DNA from: Bacteroides nordii WAL 11050 = JCM 12987
GTDB lineage: Bacteria; Bacteroidota; Bacteroidia; Bacteroidales; Bacteroidaceae
Length of the DNA stretch: 64,000 nucleotides
Direction: 5' to 3'
Assembly (NCBI GenBank): GCA_000613465.1
Contig: BAJA01000006.1
Coordinates: 124,001-188,000 of the forward strand
In this document: positions 20,895 through 28,828 of the stretch, in pieces
Layout: each line of letters begins with the position of its first letter
Numbering within the stretch: position 1 is the first letter of the stretch
Made by a program: the position numbers and the translations under genes
The notes under the pieces: generated by a model
Database searches by the model: none
Told to the model about the DNA's origin: nothing
What the model saw: only the letters and a program-made list of their open reading frames with translations

Positions 20895-21524
20895 TTAGAA
20901 GGAAAGACCGACGCGAAAACCGAAGTTGTTCAGTTTGTCAACGCTATAAGTCAATACCTTATCAGCTTTGTTTGTTCCGTAACTATAATACAGTGCAAGG
21001 TGTAAGCCCGGACCGTAAGCCCATGGGTAAACGTTTAATCCGACTTCCGGTGAAACGTAGAATCCCCAGTTTTCATCTCTGGATTCAAAGACATTATAGT
21101 TAGAACGTACTTTTGCATATTCAGTACCCAGTTTCACACCAACGTAAGGTTGCCATGCTCCGCCACGGTTGAACTGATAACGTGCAGCAGCACCAAAAGG
21201 CATCTGGAAAATAGTATGTTGCTGATCGCTGGTCATACTACCGCCGTTTACCGGGAAAGTTTCGCGACCTACATATTCATGGTTGCTATGATAGTTGAGG
21301 AAGAGTCCGAGACCCAAATTGGGGGTTACAAAATAACCACCTTCAAAGTTCATACCCCAACCGCTGGCATCATCGGCAAATCCATTGCTCAATGGCACAT
21401 TGAACTGCCAGTCGATATTAGCGTATCCATTATCTGATAATTGTGCCTTTGCCGGCATGGCAAAGACGAGAGCCAAAGCTGCTATAGCCAGCACTCTCAA
21501 TGAAATATATTTTATTGTCTTCAT
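20895..21524 (-). CDS. Outer-membrane beta-barrel protein (porin-like)
   Basis: 209 residues. Signal peptide ending AKAQ (cleavage near residue 28), then alternating amphipathic strands rich in Gly, Tyr and Phe, and a C-terminal Phe (FRVGLSF), the pattern of an eight-stranded barrel of the OmpW/OMP_b-brl type. Aromatic girdle residues and loops such as NGGSMTSDQQHT are visible. The gene follows a DUF4136 lipoprotein by 18 bases and is co-transcribed with it. No specific substrate can be read. The stop lies 12 bases beyond the 31-bp inverted repeat that separates it from the convergent GH3 gene. Confidence 0.8.
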   Translation of the reverse strand: MKTIKYISLRVLAIAALALVFAMPAKAQLSDNGYANIDWQFNVPLSNGFADDASGWGMNFEGGYFVTPNLGLGLFLNYHSNHEYVGRETFPVNGGSMTSDQQHTIFQMPFGAAARYQFNRGGAWQPYVGVKLGTEYAKVRSNYNVFESRDENWGFYVSPEVGLNVYPWAYGPGLHLALYYSYGTNKADKVLTYSVDKLNNFGFRVGLSF

Positions 21525-21542
21525 AACGGTTCTGATTATTTA

Positions 21543-22175
21543 TTATTTGTTAGTAAGATAGGGTGATTGTGCAAATGCCTGGTTCACACCTTTTACGGCA
21601 AGTGCCTTGTTCATACTGTTGGAATATACCAATCCGGTCATGTAACTTGTCCACAGAACAGGAATCTTTTCTTTCGGTCCTTCCGGTGCATTCAGATTTA
21701 CAATTTCAGAAATGAACGAGTTGGTACTGTAGCTATAGTTTATAGCATACGGATAATACCATCCGCCACCCCAGTTACCCCAGTAGCCTGAGCCCCAGTA
21801 TCCTGGATATCCCCACCACCATTCTGGTTGTCCGTAATCGGTGAAGAAATAGGTACTCTTAATGTAACTTACCTGTACACCCAGGTCAGCATCTTCTTTA
21901 GAAGCAGCCATCGTGTAGCCTCTGTTATCCATATTGCTCTTATAAGCAGCAAGAATTTCTTGTGCAGCTTCACCTTCCAGATATTCTGGTTCTTCTTTGT
22001 CGCTGATTACAAGAATTTTGTCCGGCAAATAGTAAGTGGTGAACTCTTTGAAGTTAGCCTTCTTGTCGTAGTTGGTATACACCAAATAATCATTGTCCAA
22101 TTTGTCCATGTCAGGGTCTTTTTCGCAAGCAGCGAATGCAAAGACCGCTAATAAAATAGGAATTAATCTCTTCAT
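21543..22175 (-). CDS. DUF4136-domain lipoprotein
   Basis: 210 residues. Lipoprotein signal with FAFAACEKD (Cys17). The sequence matches the DUF4136 pattern: a first strand with DYLVYTNYDKKANFKEFTTYYLP, a helical region with AAQEILAAYKSNMDNRGY, an ADLGVQVSYIKSTYFF stretch, then a glycine/tryptophan/tyrosine-rich loop (about residues 115-145) and a C-terminal INLNAPEGPKEKIPVLWTSYM-like part. Such proteins are small periplasmic or outer-membrane lipoproteins of unknown function in many Gram-negatives. Here it is paired with a beta-barrel gene 18 bases downstream, which suggests a joint envelope role. Confidence 0.8.
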   Translation of the reverse strand: MKRLIPILLAVFAFAACEKDPDMDKLDNDYLVYTNYDKKANFKEFTTYYLPDKILVISDKEEPEYLEGEAAQEILAAYKSNMDNRGYTMAASKEDADLGVQVSYIKSTYFFTDYGQPEWWWGYPGYWGSGYWGNWGGGWYYPYAINYSYSTNSFISEIVNLNAPEGPKEKIPVLWTSYMTGLVYSNSMNKALAVKGVNQAFAQSPYLTNK

Positions 22176-22320
22176 ATCTTTTATAATGTTTAGGTTAAAT
22201 AAAAAAATCCTGCCCTGGTACCTTAGGCTTTTGATAGAAACAACAACTTCTTTTATAAAAGGTTCGCAAAGGTGAATGTTAAAATGTTAAAGTATGGGCC
22301 GACTTTTTTGTTAGAGGGGC

Positions 22321-22328
22321 TATCTTTG
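22321..22328 (+). promoter_or_regulatory. Bacteroides -7 box of the S37 peptidase gene
   Basis: TATCTTTG, a perfect TAnnTTTG match, 24 bases before the ATG at 22353. A good -33 TTTG at the usual 19-base spacing is not seen. Confidence 0.6.
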
Positions 22329-22352
22329 TACGAAATTAAAAACTGAATACAT

Positions 22353-23651
22353 ATGAGACCGTTACCCCGCTGCTACGCAGCACTTTTGGCTTTCTTACTT
22401 TTTGTCCTGTCCACCCATTTATCGGCACAGACAGCGTTACAAAGAAAAGTAGAAAACATAACTTCCGTGGATAGTGTGAAGCCATTGGAAACTACTGAAT
22501 TTGTTGAAAAATATGTTGCGTATTTCTCACAACCACTGGATCATCGTCGTCCCGAAAAAGGTTCGTTCGGTCAACGTGTCATTGTGGCACATGTCGGGTT
22601 TGATCGTCCAACGGTGATTGTTACTGAAGGTTATGGTGCTGCTTATGCGTTGCGTCCGGGGTATCGTGAGGAGTTATCACGGCTGTTCAATGCCAATATG
22701 ATATTTGTGGAACACCGCTATTTTCTGGAGTCTACCCCGCAACCTCGGGACTGGAAATATCTGACTGCTGAGAACTCTGCAGAAGATTTGCATGCAGTGA
22801 CTACCGCTTTTAAAACGTTGTATCCAGGGAAGTGGATAAGTACCGGTATCAGCAAAGGAGGGCAGACATCGTTGTTGTATCGTGCATTCTTCCCCGATGA
22901 TGTAGACGTTTCGGTACCCTATGTCGCTCCGCTTTGTTATGGGGTGGAAGACGGAAGGCATGAACCGTTTTTACGGCAGGTATCTACGGCAGAAGAGAGA
23001 AAGACGATAGAAGACTTCCAGTTGGAAGTGTTGAAGCGTAAAAGTACGTTGCTGCCTCGTTTTGAGAAGTATTGTGCTGAAAAGGGATACGTTTTCCGTG
23101 CACCGTTGGAGGAGATTTATGATTATTGTGTGCTCGAATATTCCTTTGCGTTGTGGCAGTGGGGGACAGAAGTGAGTACTATTCCTTCCGTAACGGATAC
23201 GGACGATGAAGTGTTCCGGCATTTTCTGGAGATCAGTGAACCTTCTTATTTCACAAAGGACAGTCCTAACGTATCCTTCTTTGTGCAGGCTGCACGTGAG
23301 TTGGGCTATTATGGCTATGATATAAAGCCGTTTGAGAAATATCTTTCTATCAAAAGCAGTAAGAACTACCTGCACCGGTTGATGCTTCCGGAGGAATTGG
23401 GAGACATGAAATTTGATAAGCGTCTGGGACGGAAGATTGTGAAGTTCTTGAAACAGAATGATCCGAAGATGATATTTATCTATGGTCAGAATGACCCATG
23501 GACGGCAGCCGGTGTCACCTGGCTGAAAGGGAAAAAGAATATCCATGTATTTGTGCAGTCCGGCGGAAGCCACCTGGCACGTATCAGTACATTACCCGAA
23601 GCGATGAGGGTTCGGGCGATAGCGCAGATAGAGGAGTGGATTAGTGAGTAG
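22353..23651 (+). CDS. Secreted peptidase of family S37 (tripeptidyl aminopeptidase-like)
   Basis: 432 residues with a signal peptide ending LSAQ (about residue 26). It has an alpha/beta-hydrolase fold: the nucleophile elbow GISKGGQ holds Ser167, an acid is plausible in NDPWTAAG (about 382), and the catalytic His in GGSHLAR (about 410). The stretch YFSQPLDHRRPEKGSFGQRV and the later FVEHRYF match the Peptidase_S37 (PS-10) family, whose Streptomyces members remove tripeptides from protein N-termini. It is a single-gene unit with its own -7 box. The last codons (ISE and the TAG stop) are encoded by the repeat element at 23639-23794. Confidence 0.85.
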   Translation: MRPLPRCYAALLAFLLFVLSTHLSAQTALQRKVENITSVDSVKPLETTEFVEKYVAYFSQPLDHRRPEKGSFGQRVIVAHVGFDRPTVIVTEGYGAAYALRPGYREELSRLFNANMIFVEHRYFLESTPQPRDWKYLTAENSAEDLHAVTTAFKTLYPGKWISTGISKGGQTSLLYRAFFPDDVDVSVPYVAPLCYGVEDGRHEPFLRQVSTAEERKTIEDFQLEVLKRKSTLLPRFEKYCAEKGYVFRAPLEEIYDYCVLEYSFALWQWGTEVSTIPSVTDTDDEVFRHFLEISEPSYFTKDSPNVSFFVQAARELGYYGYDIKPFEKYLSIKSSKNYLHRLMLPEELGDMKFDKRLGRKIVKFLKQNDPKMIFIYGQNDPWTAAGVTWLKGKKNIHVFVQSGGSHLARISTLPEAMRVRAIAQIEEWISE

Positions 23652-23794
23652 TGATTAGCGGTTTAGTGAGTAGTGATTAGTAAGCTGCGCTTATTTAGTT
23701 GACAATTGACAGTTGACAATTGACAGTTGACTATGCAGAATGATAGCGCAGCCTACTAATCACTAATCGTTAATCACTACTCACTAATCACTAC
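23639..23794. repeat. Composite heptamer-repeat hairpin between convergent genes
   Basis: Outer arms made of TAGTGAG/TAGTGAT heptamers (about 23641-23692 and 23744-23794) pair imperfectly and include AGCTGCGC / GCGCAGCCT. The loop holds a second, unrelated heptamer array: five tandem units GTTGACA/ATTGACA/GTTGACA/ATTGACA/GTTGACT at 23698-23732. The element encodes the C-terminal ISE-stop of the peptidase on the plus strand and VISE-stop of the MarR protein on the minus strand. Confidence 0.85.
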
Positions 23795-24133
23795 CTTCAG
23801 CCTCTCCGGCACCTCTACCTTTTCAAGGTTGAGTTCTTTCAGCCGTTCTTTCCCTTTCGGGGTCAGGCTGAAATACATTTGCCTTTTGTCTGTCTTTCCT
23901 AAGGCTCTTTTTATCAATTCCTTCTCTTCCACTGCTCTGATAACTTTGGATGTGTGTGAAGTTGCCATACCTGTACGGGCAGAGAGGGCAGTAGAAGTCA
24001 TTTCTTCCTTCGCCTCCTGTAAGGCACATAGTATCATTGCTTCATTGAGTGACAGGTCATATTCTTTTTCGAATTGCGCTTCAAACTCCGCTAAGGCTTT
24101 ATAAAGATCGCGCATCATGCATATTGTTTTCAT
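23777..24133 (-). CDS. MarR-family transcriptional regulator
   Basis: 118 residues, slightly short for the family. The winged helix-turn-helix is visible: LSLNEAMILCAL, then STALSARTGMATSHTSKVIRAVEEKELI (recognition region, about 47-75) and the wing LGKTDKRQMYFSLTPKGKERL. The gene follows the CoA-disulfide-reductase fusion by 16 bases on the same strand, so the two form one operon, and it probably controls that operon in response to a redox or sulfur signal. Only a few cysteines are present (CMM near the N-terminus and one in helix 3), so direct redox sensing is possible but not shown. Its last four residues, VISE, come from the repeat element. Confidence 0.85.
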   Translation of the reverse strand: MKTICMMRDLYKALAEFEAQFEKEYDLSLNEAMILCALQEAKEEMTSTALSARTGMATSHTSKVIRAVEEKELIKRALGKTDKRQMYFSLTPKGKERLKELNLEKVEVPERLKVVISE

Positions 24134-24149
24134 ACTCTTATGTTCTTAC

Positions 24150-26608
24150 TTATATAAACAAGTTGATGTTAGCATTGTCTGCACGCTCCATGTAGGTGGC
24201 TACGCCGCCAATTGTAACTTCATCCAGCAACTCTTCTTTCTTCACGCCCATTACATCCATTGACATCTGGCAGGCAATAAACTCCACACCATTTTCCAAT
24301 GCCTGACGACGAAGAGATTCCAGCGAGTCGATCCCTTTGCTGTGCATAATGTAGCGCATCATTTTGCCACCTATGCCACCCATGCTCATTTTAGACAGTT
24401 TCAGCTTCAGGGAACTCGAAGGCAGCATCATGCCAAACATCTTTCCGAAGATATCTTTTTCTACTTTAGGCTTACTGAGACGCTTGATGACGTTCAGTCC
24501 CCAGAAAGTGAAGAATATAGTTACCTTCTGTCCGGTTGCTGCTGCACCGTTCGCCAGTACAAAGGTAGCTAATGCCTTATCAAGATCGTCACTGAACATG
24601 ATAAATGTTTTTCCTTTACCTTCACAGGATGTCACTATACTACAAGCCTTGGGTTCTTCTTTCTCGATAACGATGATTGATTTTCCGGCAGCACTCTCTT
24701 TGGATATCAGCTTGTTTCCGGTGGAGTTACACCAGGCGGCTGCATCACGGGCAAAGCCGGGATCAGTGGAGGTTATTTGTACGCGCTCACCCGGTACAAG
24801 CGTATCCATTGTCTTTTTCATTTTCAGAATAGGGCCGGGGCATTGCATACCACAGGCGTCTACCTGAACGGTGCGTGAAGGAACGGCAGGTTCTTCCTGA
24901 ATGGACACGGGTGTCGCACTCTCTTTCCTACTGGCAGGAGTATCACCCCCCTCATTCCTGATGATCGGGGCAGTGGCCGCTTTGTATATTTTCAATCCGC
25001 CGGACAGATTGCGGACTTTATCGTATCCGTGCTGAACGAGTATGCGATAGGCGAGATAACCTCTCAGTCCTACAGCGCAGAACACATAGACCGGCTTATC
25101 TTTGGGTATTTCATCTATGCGGTCGCGTATCTCGTCCAGTGGGATGTTGATGGCTCCCGGCAATGAACCCAGAGAGAATTCATCCGGTGTGCGTACATCC
25201 AGCAGAAACTCATGTTCCAGGCGAATGTCACGCAAGTCGCGCCAGTAAACCGGTTTTACGGTTCCTGTCAGGATATCTTCTGCCACATAACCGGCAATGG
25301 CTACCGGATCTTTGGCGGATGAGAAAGGAGGAGCATAGGCCTGTTCCAGTTTCATCAGGTCGTAGATGGTGCCTTGATGCTTGATGACCAGGGCAAATTC
25401 ATCGATGCGTTTGTCCACCCCGTCATAACCCACAATCTGTGCACCGTATAGTTTTCCTGTTTCCTTATCGAATGTAATCTTGATACTCATCTGCGTAGCG
25501 TCCGGATAATAACTTGCATGCGAAGACGAGTGGGTAGTAGAAGAAGCATAGGCTATTTCAGCTTGCCTCAGCCGTTTGCCCGGTAAGCCGGTAGTAGCTA
25601 CGGTCAGATCGAAAACTTTGGCGATAGAAGTACCGATAGCACCCTCATAACTGATTTTAGCTCCCAGTATATTGTCAGCAACAATACGTCCCTGTCTGTT
25701 GGCAGGACCGGCGAGATAGTTCAACCAGGGTTTTCCGGTTATCGGGTGGCGATATTCAATGGCATCTCCGATCGCATAAATCGATTCGTCCGAAGTTTGC
25801 AGGTAGTCATTGACCGAGATACCTCCGGCTTCTCCGATAGTCAGTCCGGCAGCACGTGCCAGCGTTGTTTCCGGGCGTACTCCGATGGAGAGTATTACAA
25901 TATCTGCGGGTATGGATTGTCCGTCTTTGAAAACAACCTTTATCTCTCTGCCTGTCTTCTCAAAAGAAGCTACTGCCTGTTCCAGATACAAGTTTACCCC
26001 TTTATCCATCAGGTGTTGATGTACGAGCGATGCCATAGAGAAGTCTATGGGAGTCATCACCTGGTTGGCCATCTCTACAATAGATACTTTGGCTCCCAGT
26101 GCATGCAGGTTTTCTGCCATTTCCAGTCCGATGAATCCGGCACCGATTACTACGGCTCTCCGGGGAGCGTGCTGGTTGGCATACTCTTTTATCCGGTCCG
26201 TATCTTTCACATTGCGTAATGTGAAAATTCCCTCAGAGTCAATGCCCGGCAATGGAGGTTTAACGGGAGTAGCTCCGGTAGAGATCAATAGCTTGTCGTA
26301 ACTCTCTTCGTACGTGTCTTCACTACTGAGACGCACGGTTACGGTCTTTCTTTTCCGGTCAATGAAAATGACCTCGTTCTCTGTACGTACGTCTACACGA
26401 AAACGTACGGAAAAAGCCTCCGGGGTTTGCACAAAGAGTTTCTCCCGTTCGGCGATTACCCCTCCTATATAATAGGGTAGCCACAGTTGGCATAGGATAT
26501 GTACTTTCCTTTTTCAAGGAGAATAATCTCTGCTGTCTCGTCCATTCTTCTGATTCGGGCGGCAGTGGTTGCTCCTCCTGCTACGCCTCCGATGATAATA
26601 ATCTTCAT
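24150..26608 (-). CDS. CoA-disulfide reductase-like / rhodanese / TusA / DsrE-like fusion (frameshift)
   Basis: About 819 residues after restoring one T near 26482-26485 (true ANCGLPYYIGG). The start at 26608 (MKIIIIGGVAGG) begins directly with the FAD-binding Rossmann motif. Domains in order: FAD/NAD pyridine-nucleotide disulfide reductase (1-445) with the single active Cys42 of the CoA-disulfide reductase type; rhodanese (about 460-555, Cys in VFCAVGLRGY); a TusA/SirA-like sulfur carrier (about 595-670, Cys in DACGMQCPGP); and a DsrE-like domain (about 675-819, FIMFSDDLDKALATFVLANG). The arrangement suggests persulfide handling: reduction of CoA or polysulfide species and sulfur relay inside one polypeptide. 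It is the first gene of an operon with the MarR regulator. The substrate is inferred from the families only. Confidence 0.85.
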
Positions 26609-26767
26609 GTTTCTTTTTCTTGTAAATAGTTTCCTTTGGAAATAATAACGCAAAAGAAATAGATAAAGTTCACCGATGGTTGGAAAAAAAGTCTATTTTA
26701 GGTATCCGGGGGCGAATAATACATCATTGAGGGCTTTTGGTTTATCATTCGAAACGATGGAGGTTTC

Positions 26768-26782
26768 TTTCAAAATGAAAGG
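26768..26782. promoter_or_regulatory. Candidate binding site (TTTCAAAATGAAAGG) upstream of the NtrC-type regulator
   Basis: Part of a 22-base near-palindrome (26764-26785). A copy that differs at one base (TTTCAAAATGGAAGG, 28553-28567) lies about 100 bases upstream of the sigma-54 promoter of the kdp operon. The repetition at the regulator gene and its likely target suggests it is the regulator's own operator. Confidence 0.45.
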
Positions 26783-26812
26783 AAAATGGAAATCAAATGG
26801 TATACCAAAATC

Positions 26813-26843
26813 TTTGGCAGTCTGTTGAAAAGCTGTATATTTG
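26813..26843 (+). promoter_or_regulatory. Bacteroides-type promoter of the NtrC-type regulator gene
   Basis: -33 box TTTG (26813-26816), 19-base spacer, -7 box TATATTTG (26836-26843). Both boxes and the spacing match the consensus. The start codon follows 31 bases later. Confidence 0.75.
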
Positions 26844-26874
26844 CGCACCCTGTTTTTACCGCTCTTATGAAATC

Positions 26875-28218
26875 ATGAGTAAGATTCTTATTATCGATGA
26901 TGAAACCCAGATTCGTAGCCTGTTGGCGCGAATGATGGAATTAGAAGGTTATGAAGTGTGCCAGGCCGGAGACTGCAAATCGGCTTTAAAACAACTGGAG
27001 CTTCACTCCCCCGATGTAGCTTTGTGTGATGTATTTCTTCCCGATGGGAATGGTGTAGACTTGGTAGTAACTATCAAAAAGGCGGCTCCCAATACGGAGG
27101 TAATCCTGTTGACAGCTCATGGAAATATCCCGGATGGCGTACAGGCCATCAAGAATGGTGCATTCGATTATATCACCAAAGGAGATGATAACAATAAGAT
27201 TATCCCTCTTATCAGCAGGGCTGTAGAGAAAGCACGCATGAATGTTCGCCTTGAAAAACTGGAAAAGAAGGTGGGGCAGATGTACTCCTTCGAGTCTATT
27301 CTGGGTGAATCGAAACCGTTGAAAGAGGCTGTTCAGTTGGCCCGGAAGGTTTCTGTGACTGATGTGCCGGTGTTATTGACCGGAGAAACAGGAACAGGTA
27401 AAGAGGTTTTTGCACAAGCTATACACTATAACAGTAAGCGTGGCAAGCAGAACTTCGTGGCCGTCAATTGTTCTTCGTTCAGCAAAGATTTGCTGGAAAG
27501 TGAAATGTTTGGTCATAGGGCCGGATCATTCACCGGGGCATTGAAAGATAAGAAAGGGCTTTTTGAAGAGGCAAACAACGGAACTATTTTTTTGGATGAA
27601 ATGGGGGAAATGGCTTTTGAATTACAGGCCAAGTTACTCCGTATTCTCGAAACCGGCGAATATATAAAGATAGGTGATACGAAACCCACCCGGGTGAATG
27701 TCCGGATCATTGCTGCCACTAACCGGAATTTACCGGAGGAAATTGCTGCCGGACGCTTCCGGGAAGATTTATTCTATCGTCTTTCGGTTTTCCAGGTACA
27801 CTTGCCATCCCTCCGCGAAAGAGCGGGAGATATCAGAATTCTTGCTGAGGCTTTTGTGCGTAGTTTCTCCGAAAAGCTCTCCCATCCGGTGACCGGGATG
27901 TCTCCGGCATATCTTGCAGCACTCTGCCAGCAAATGTGGAAGGGAAATATACGCGAACTGCGTAACGTGATAGAGCGTAGCCTTATTGTATGCGATGGAG
28001 AGTGCCTGGATGTATGCGATCTTCCACTGGAAATACAGAATTGCCATTATGAGCAGTCTGACGAGGCTGTACCGGGGAGTTTTGAATTATCTGCCATGGA
28101 GCGCCGGCATATTGCCCGTGTGTTGGAGTATACCAAAGGGAACAAAACAGAAGCGGCCCGTCTGCTTAAAATAGGACTTACCACGTTGTATCGTAAAATC
28201 GAGGAATATAAACTATAA
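26875..28218 (+). CDS. Sigma-54-dependent response regulator (NtrC type), likely activator of kdp
   Basis: 447 residues from the ATG at 26875. Receiver domain (1-120) with Asp8/Asp9 and phospho-acceptor Asp52 (ALCDVFLPDG). AAA+ sigma-54 activator domain (about 145-375): Walker A GETGTGKE, the GAFTGA-type loop here as GSFTGA, and Walker B GTIFLDEMGE. A Fis-type HTH ends the protein (GNKTEAARLLKIGLTTLYRKI). The earlier part of the open frame is rejected because the promoter lies inside it. A sigma-54 promoter precedes the kdp operon 430 bases downstream on the same strand, and a histidine kinase lies at the end of the module. It therefore probably replaces the OmpR-type KdpE of E. coli. This link is inferred from position and promoter type. 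Confidence 0.9.
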   Translation: MSKILIIDDETQIRSLLARMMELEGYEVCQAGDCKSALKQLELHSPDVALCDVFLPDGNGVDLVVTIKKAAPNTEVILLTAHGNIPDGVQAIKNGAFDYITKGDDNNKIIPLISRAVEKARMNVRLEKLEKKVGQMYSFESILGESKPLKEAVQLARKVSVTDVPVLLTGETGTGKEVFAQAIHYNSKRGKQNFVAVNCSSFSKDLLESEMFGHRAGSFTGALKDKKGLFEEANNGTIFLDEMGEMAFELQAKLLRILETGEYIKIGDTKPTRVNVRIIAATNRNLPEEIAAGRFREDLFYRLSVFQVHLPSLRERAGDIRILAEAFVRSFSEKLSHPVTGMSPAYLAALCQQMWKGNIRELRNVIERSLIVCDGECLDVCDLPLEIQNCHYEQSDEAVPGSFELSAMERRHIARVLEYTKGNKTEAARLLKIGLTTLYRKIEEYKL

Positions 28219-28325
28219 TAATGTGGCAATATGTTGATGTGCCAATGTGCCAATTGGGCTGCGTTGGCAGGGCATGCCACTCTCACCTTTCTTCGTGTGT
28301 TTACTCACCGGGATACTTTCCTTAT

Positions 28326-28470
28326 CTCGTAGAGGAGCGTTGTTTTTCTCACCGGGGAACGTTGTTTTACATGTACATGTAACGCAGCATGACATGCACA
28401 TGTGGAGCAGCACGACATGCACATGTCGTACAGCTTTACATGTACATGTAAAACAACGCTCCTCTACGAG
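28326..28470. repeat. Inverted repeat enclosing four 12-bp palindromes at an exact 23-bp period
   Basis: Outer arms of 21 bp (28326-28346 and 28450-28470) are perfect inverted copies. Inside, ACATGTACATGT (28369), ACATGCACATGT (28392), ACATGCACATGT (28415) and ACATGTACATGT (28438) start exactly 23 bases apart. The spacers share CAGC. A second nested inverted repeat extends the outermost palindromes (CGTTGTTTT...AAAACAACG). Confidence 0.9.
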
Positions 28471-28552
28471 CTTCGATAGGTTTGTCTACGACATCCCTGA
28501 CGAACCCTTTAATGGAACAACGCTTTCCATTCTTTCAAAACAGTGCAATCCT

Positions 28553-28567
28553 TTTCAAAATGGAAGG
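28553..28567. promoter_or_regulatory. Candidate upstream activator site of the kdp promoter
   Basis: TTTCAAAATGGAAGG matches 14 of 15 bases of the site upstream of the regulator gene. It is the right half of an inverted repeat (TTCCATT at 28525-28531 with AATGGAA at 28559-28565), about 80-120 bases upstream of the sigma-54 promoter, a usual place for NtrC-type activators. Confidence 0.45.
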
Positions 28568-28645
28568 GTAGCGCTGTTTCTTCTTTTAAATGCTTTGTGA
28601 TATAATCTGTTGATACTTATTGTTTTATTACTTTCTTTCCGCTTT

Positions 28646-28661
28646 TGGCACGCAATTGGCA
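28646..28661 (+). promoter_or_regulatory. Sigma-54 promoter of the kdp operon
   Basis: TGGCACGCAATTGGCA: the -24 GG and -12 GC are at the exact spacing required by RpoN (consensus TGGCACG-N4-TTGCW; only one T of the -12 box differs). The expected transcription start is near 28672, some 40 bases before the first small gene of the operon. Confidence 0.8.
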
Positions 28662-28712
28662 CATCGTAAATCAGGTAAAAACTATTAGTAACAATTAAAA
28701 CAAGGTAAAAAC

Positions 28713-28808
28713 ATGGGAATTACAGTATCATTTATTTTCTGCCTCTTGAGCGGCTTTGCCTGCTTCTGGCTCTTTTGGAAATGTGTGGATTGGTTTGAGA
28801 AGATTTAA
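28713..28808 (+). CDS. 31-residue hydrophobic small protein at the head of the kdp operon
   Basis: A short frame encoding a single-pass membrane peptide: MGITVSF, then a strongly hydrophobic and aromatic core with three Trp, three Cys and many Phe, ending DWFEKI. It lies between the sigma-54 promoter and kdpF, 20 bases before kdpF, and is preceded by an AAGG ribosome-binding-like stretch. I do not recognise the family. Its place suggests a small accessory subunit or regulator of the Kdp pump, comparable in size with KdpF. Coding status is inferred from hydrophobicity, ribosome-binding site and operon spacing. Confidence 0.6.
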   Translation: MGITVSFIFCLLSGFACFWLFWKCVDWFEKI

Positions 28809-28828
28809 AGAAAGGGAGAATTAGATTT

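Larger units (their letters stand above)
28219..28712. other. 494-base regulatory region between the NtrC-type regulator and kdp
   Basis: No supportable gene. It holds, in order: four degenerate 8-bp repeats (GTGGCAAT, ATGTTGAT, GTGCCAAT, GTGCCAAT; 28223-28254), a GGCTGCG..GCATGCCACT core shared with the 20.8 kb hairpin, a 145-bp inverted repeat with a palindrome array, a candidate regulator site (28553-28567) and a sigma-54 promoter. An open frame at 28247-28600 is only repeat translation. Confidence 0.7.

Noticed and set aside
28247..28600. Plus-strand protein of 117 residues rich in His, Val, Met and Thr
   Set aside because: It is the translation of the palindrome array and inverted repeat, with no ribosome-binding site or family likeness.
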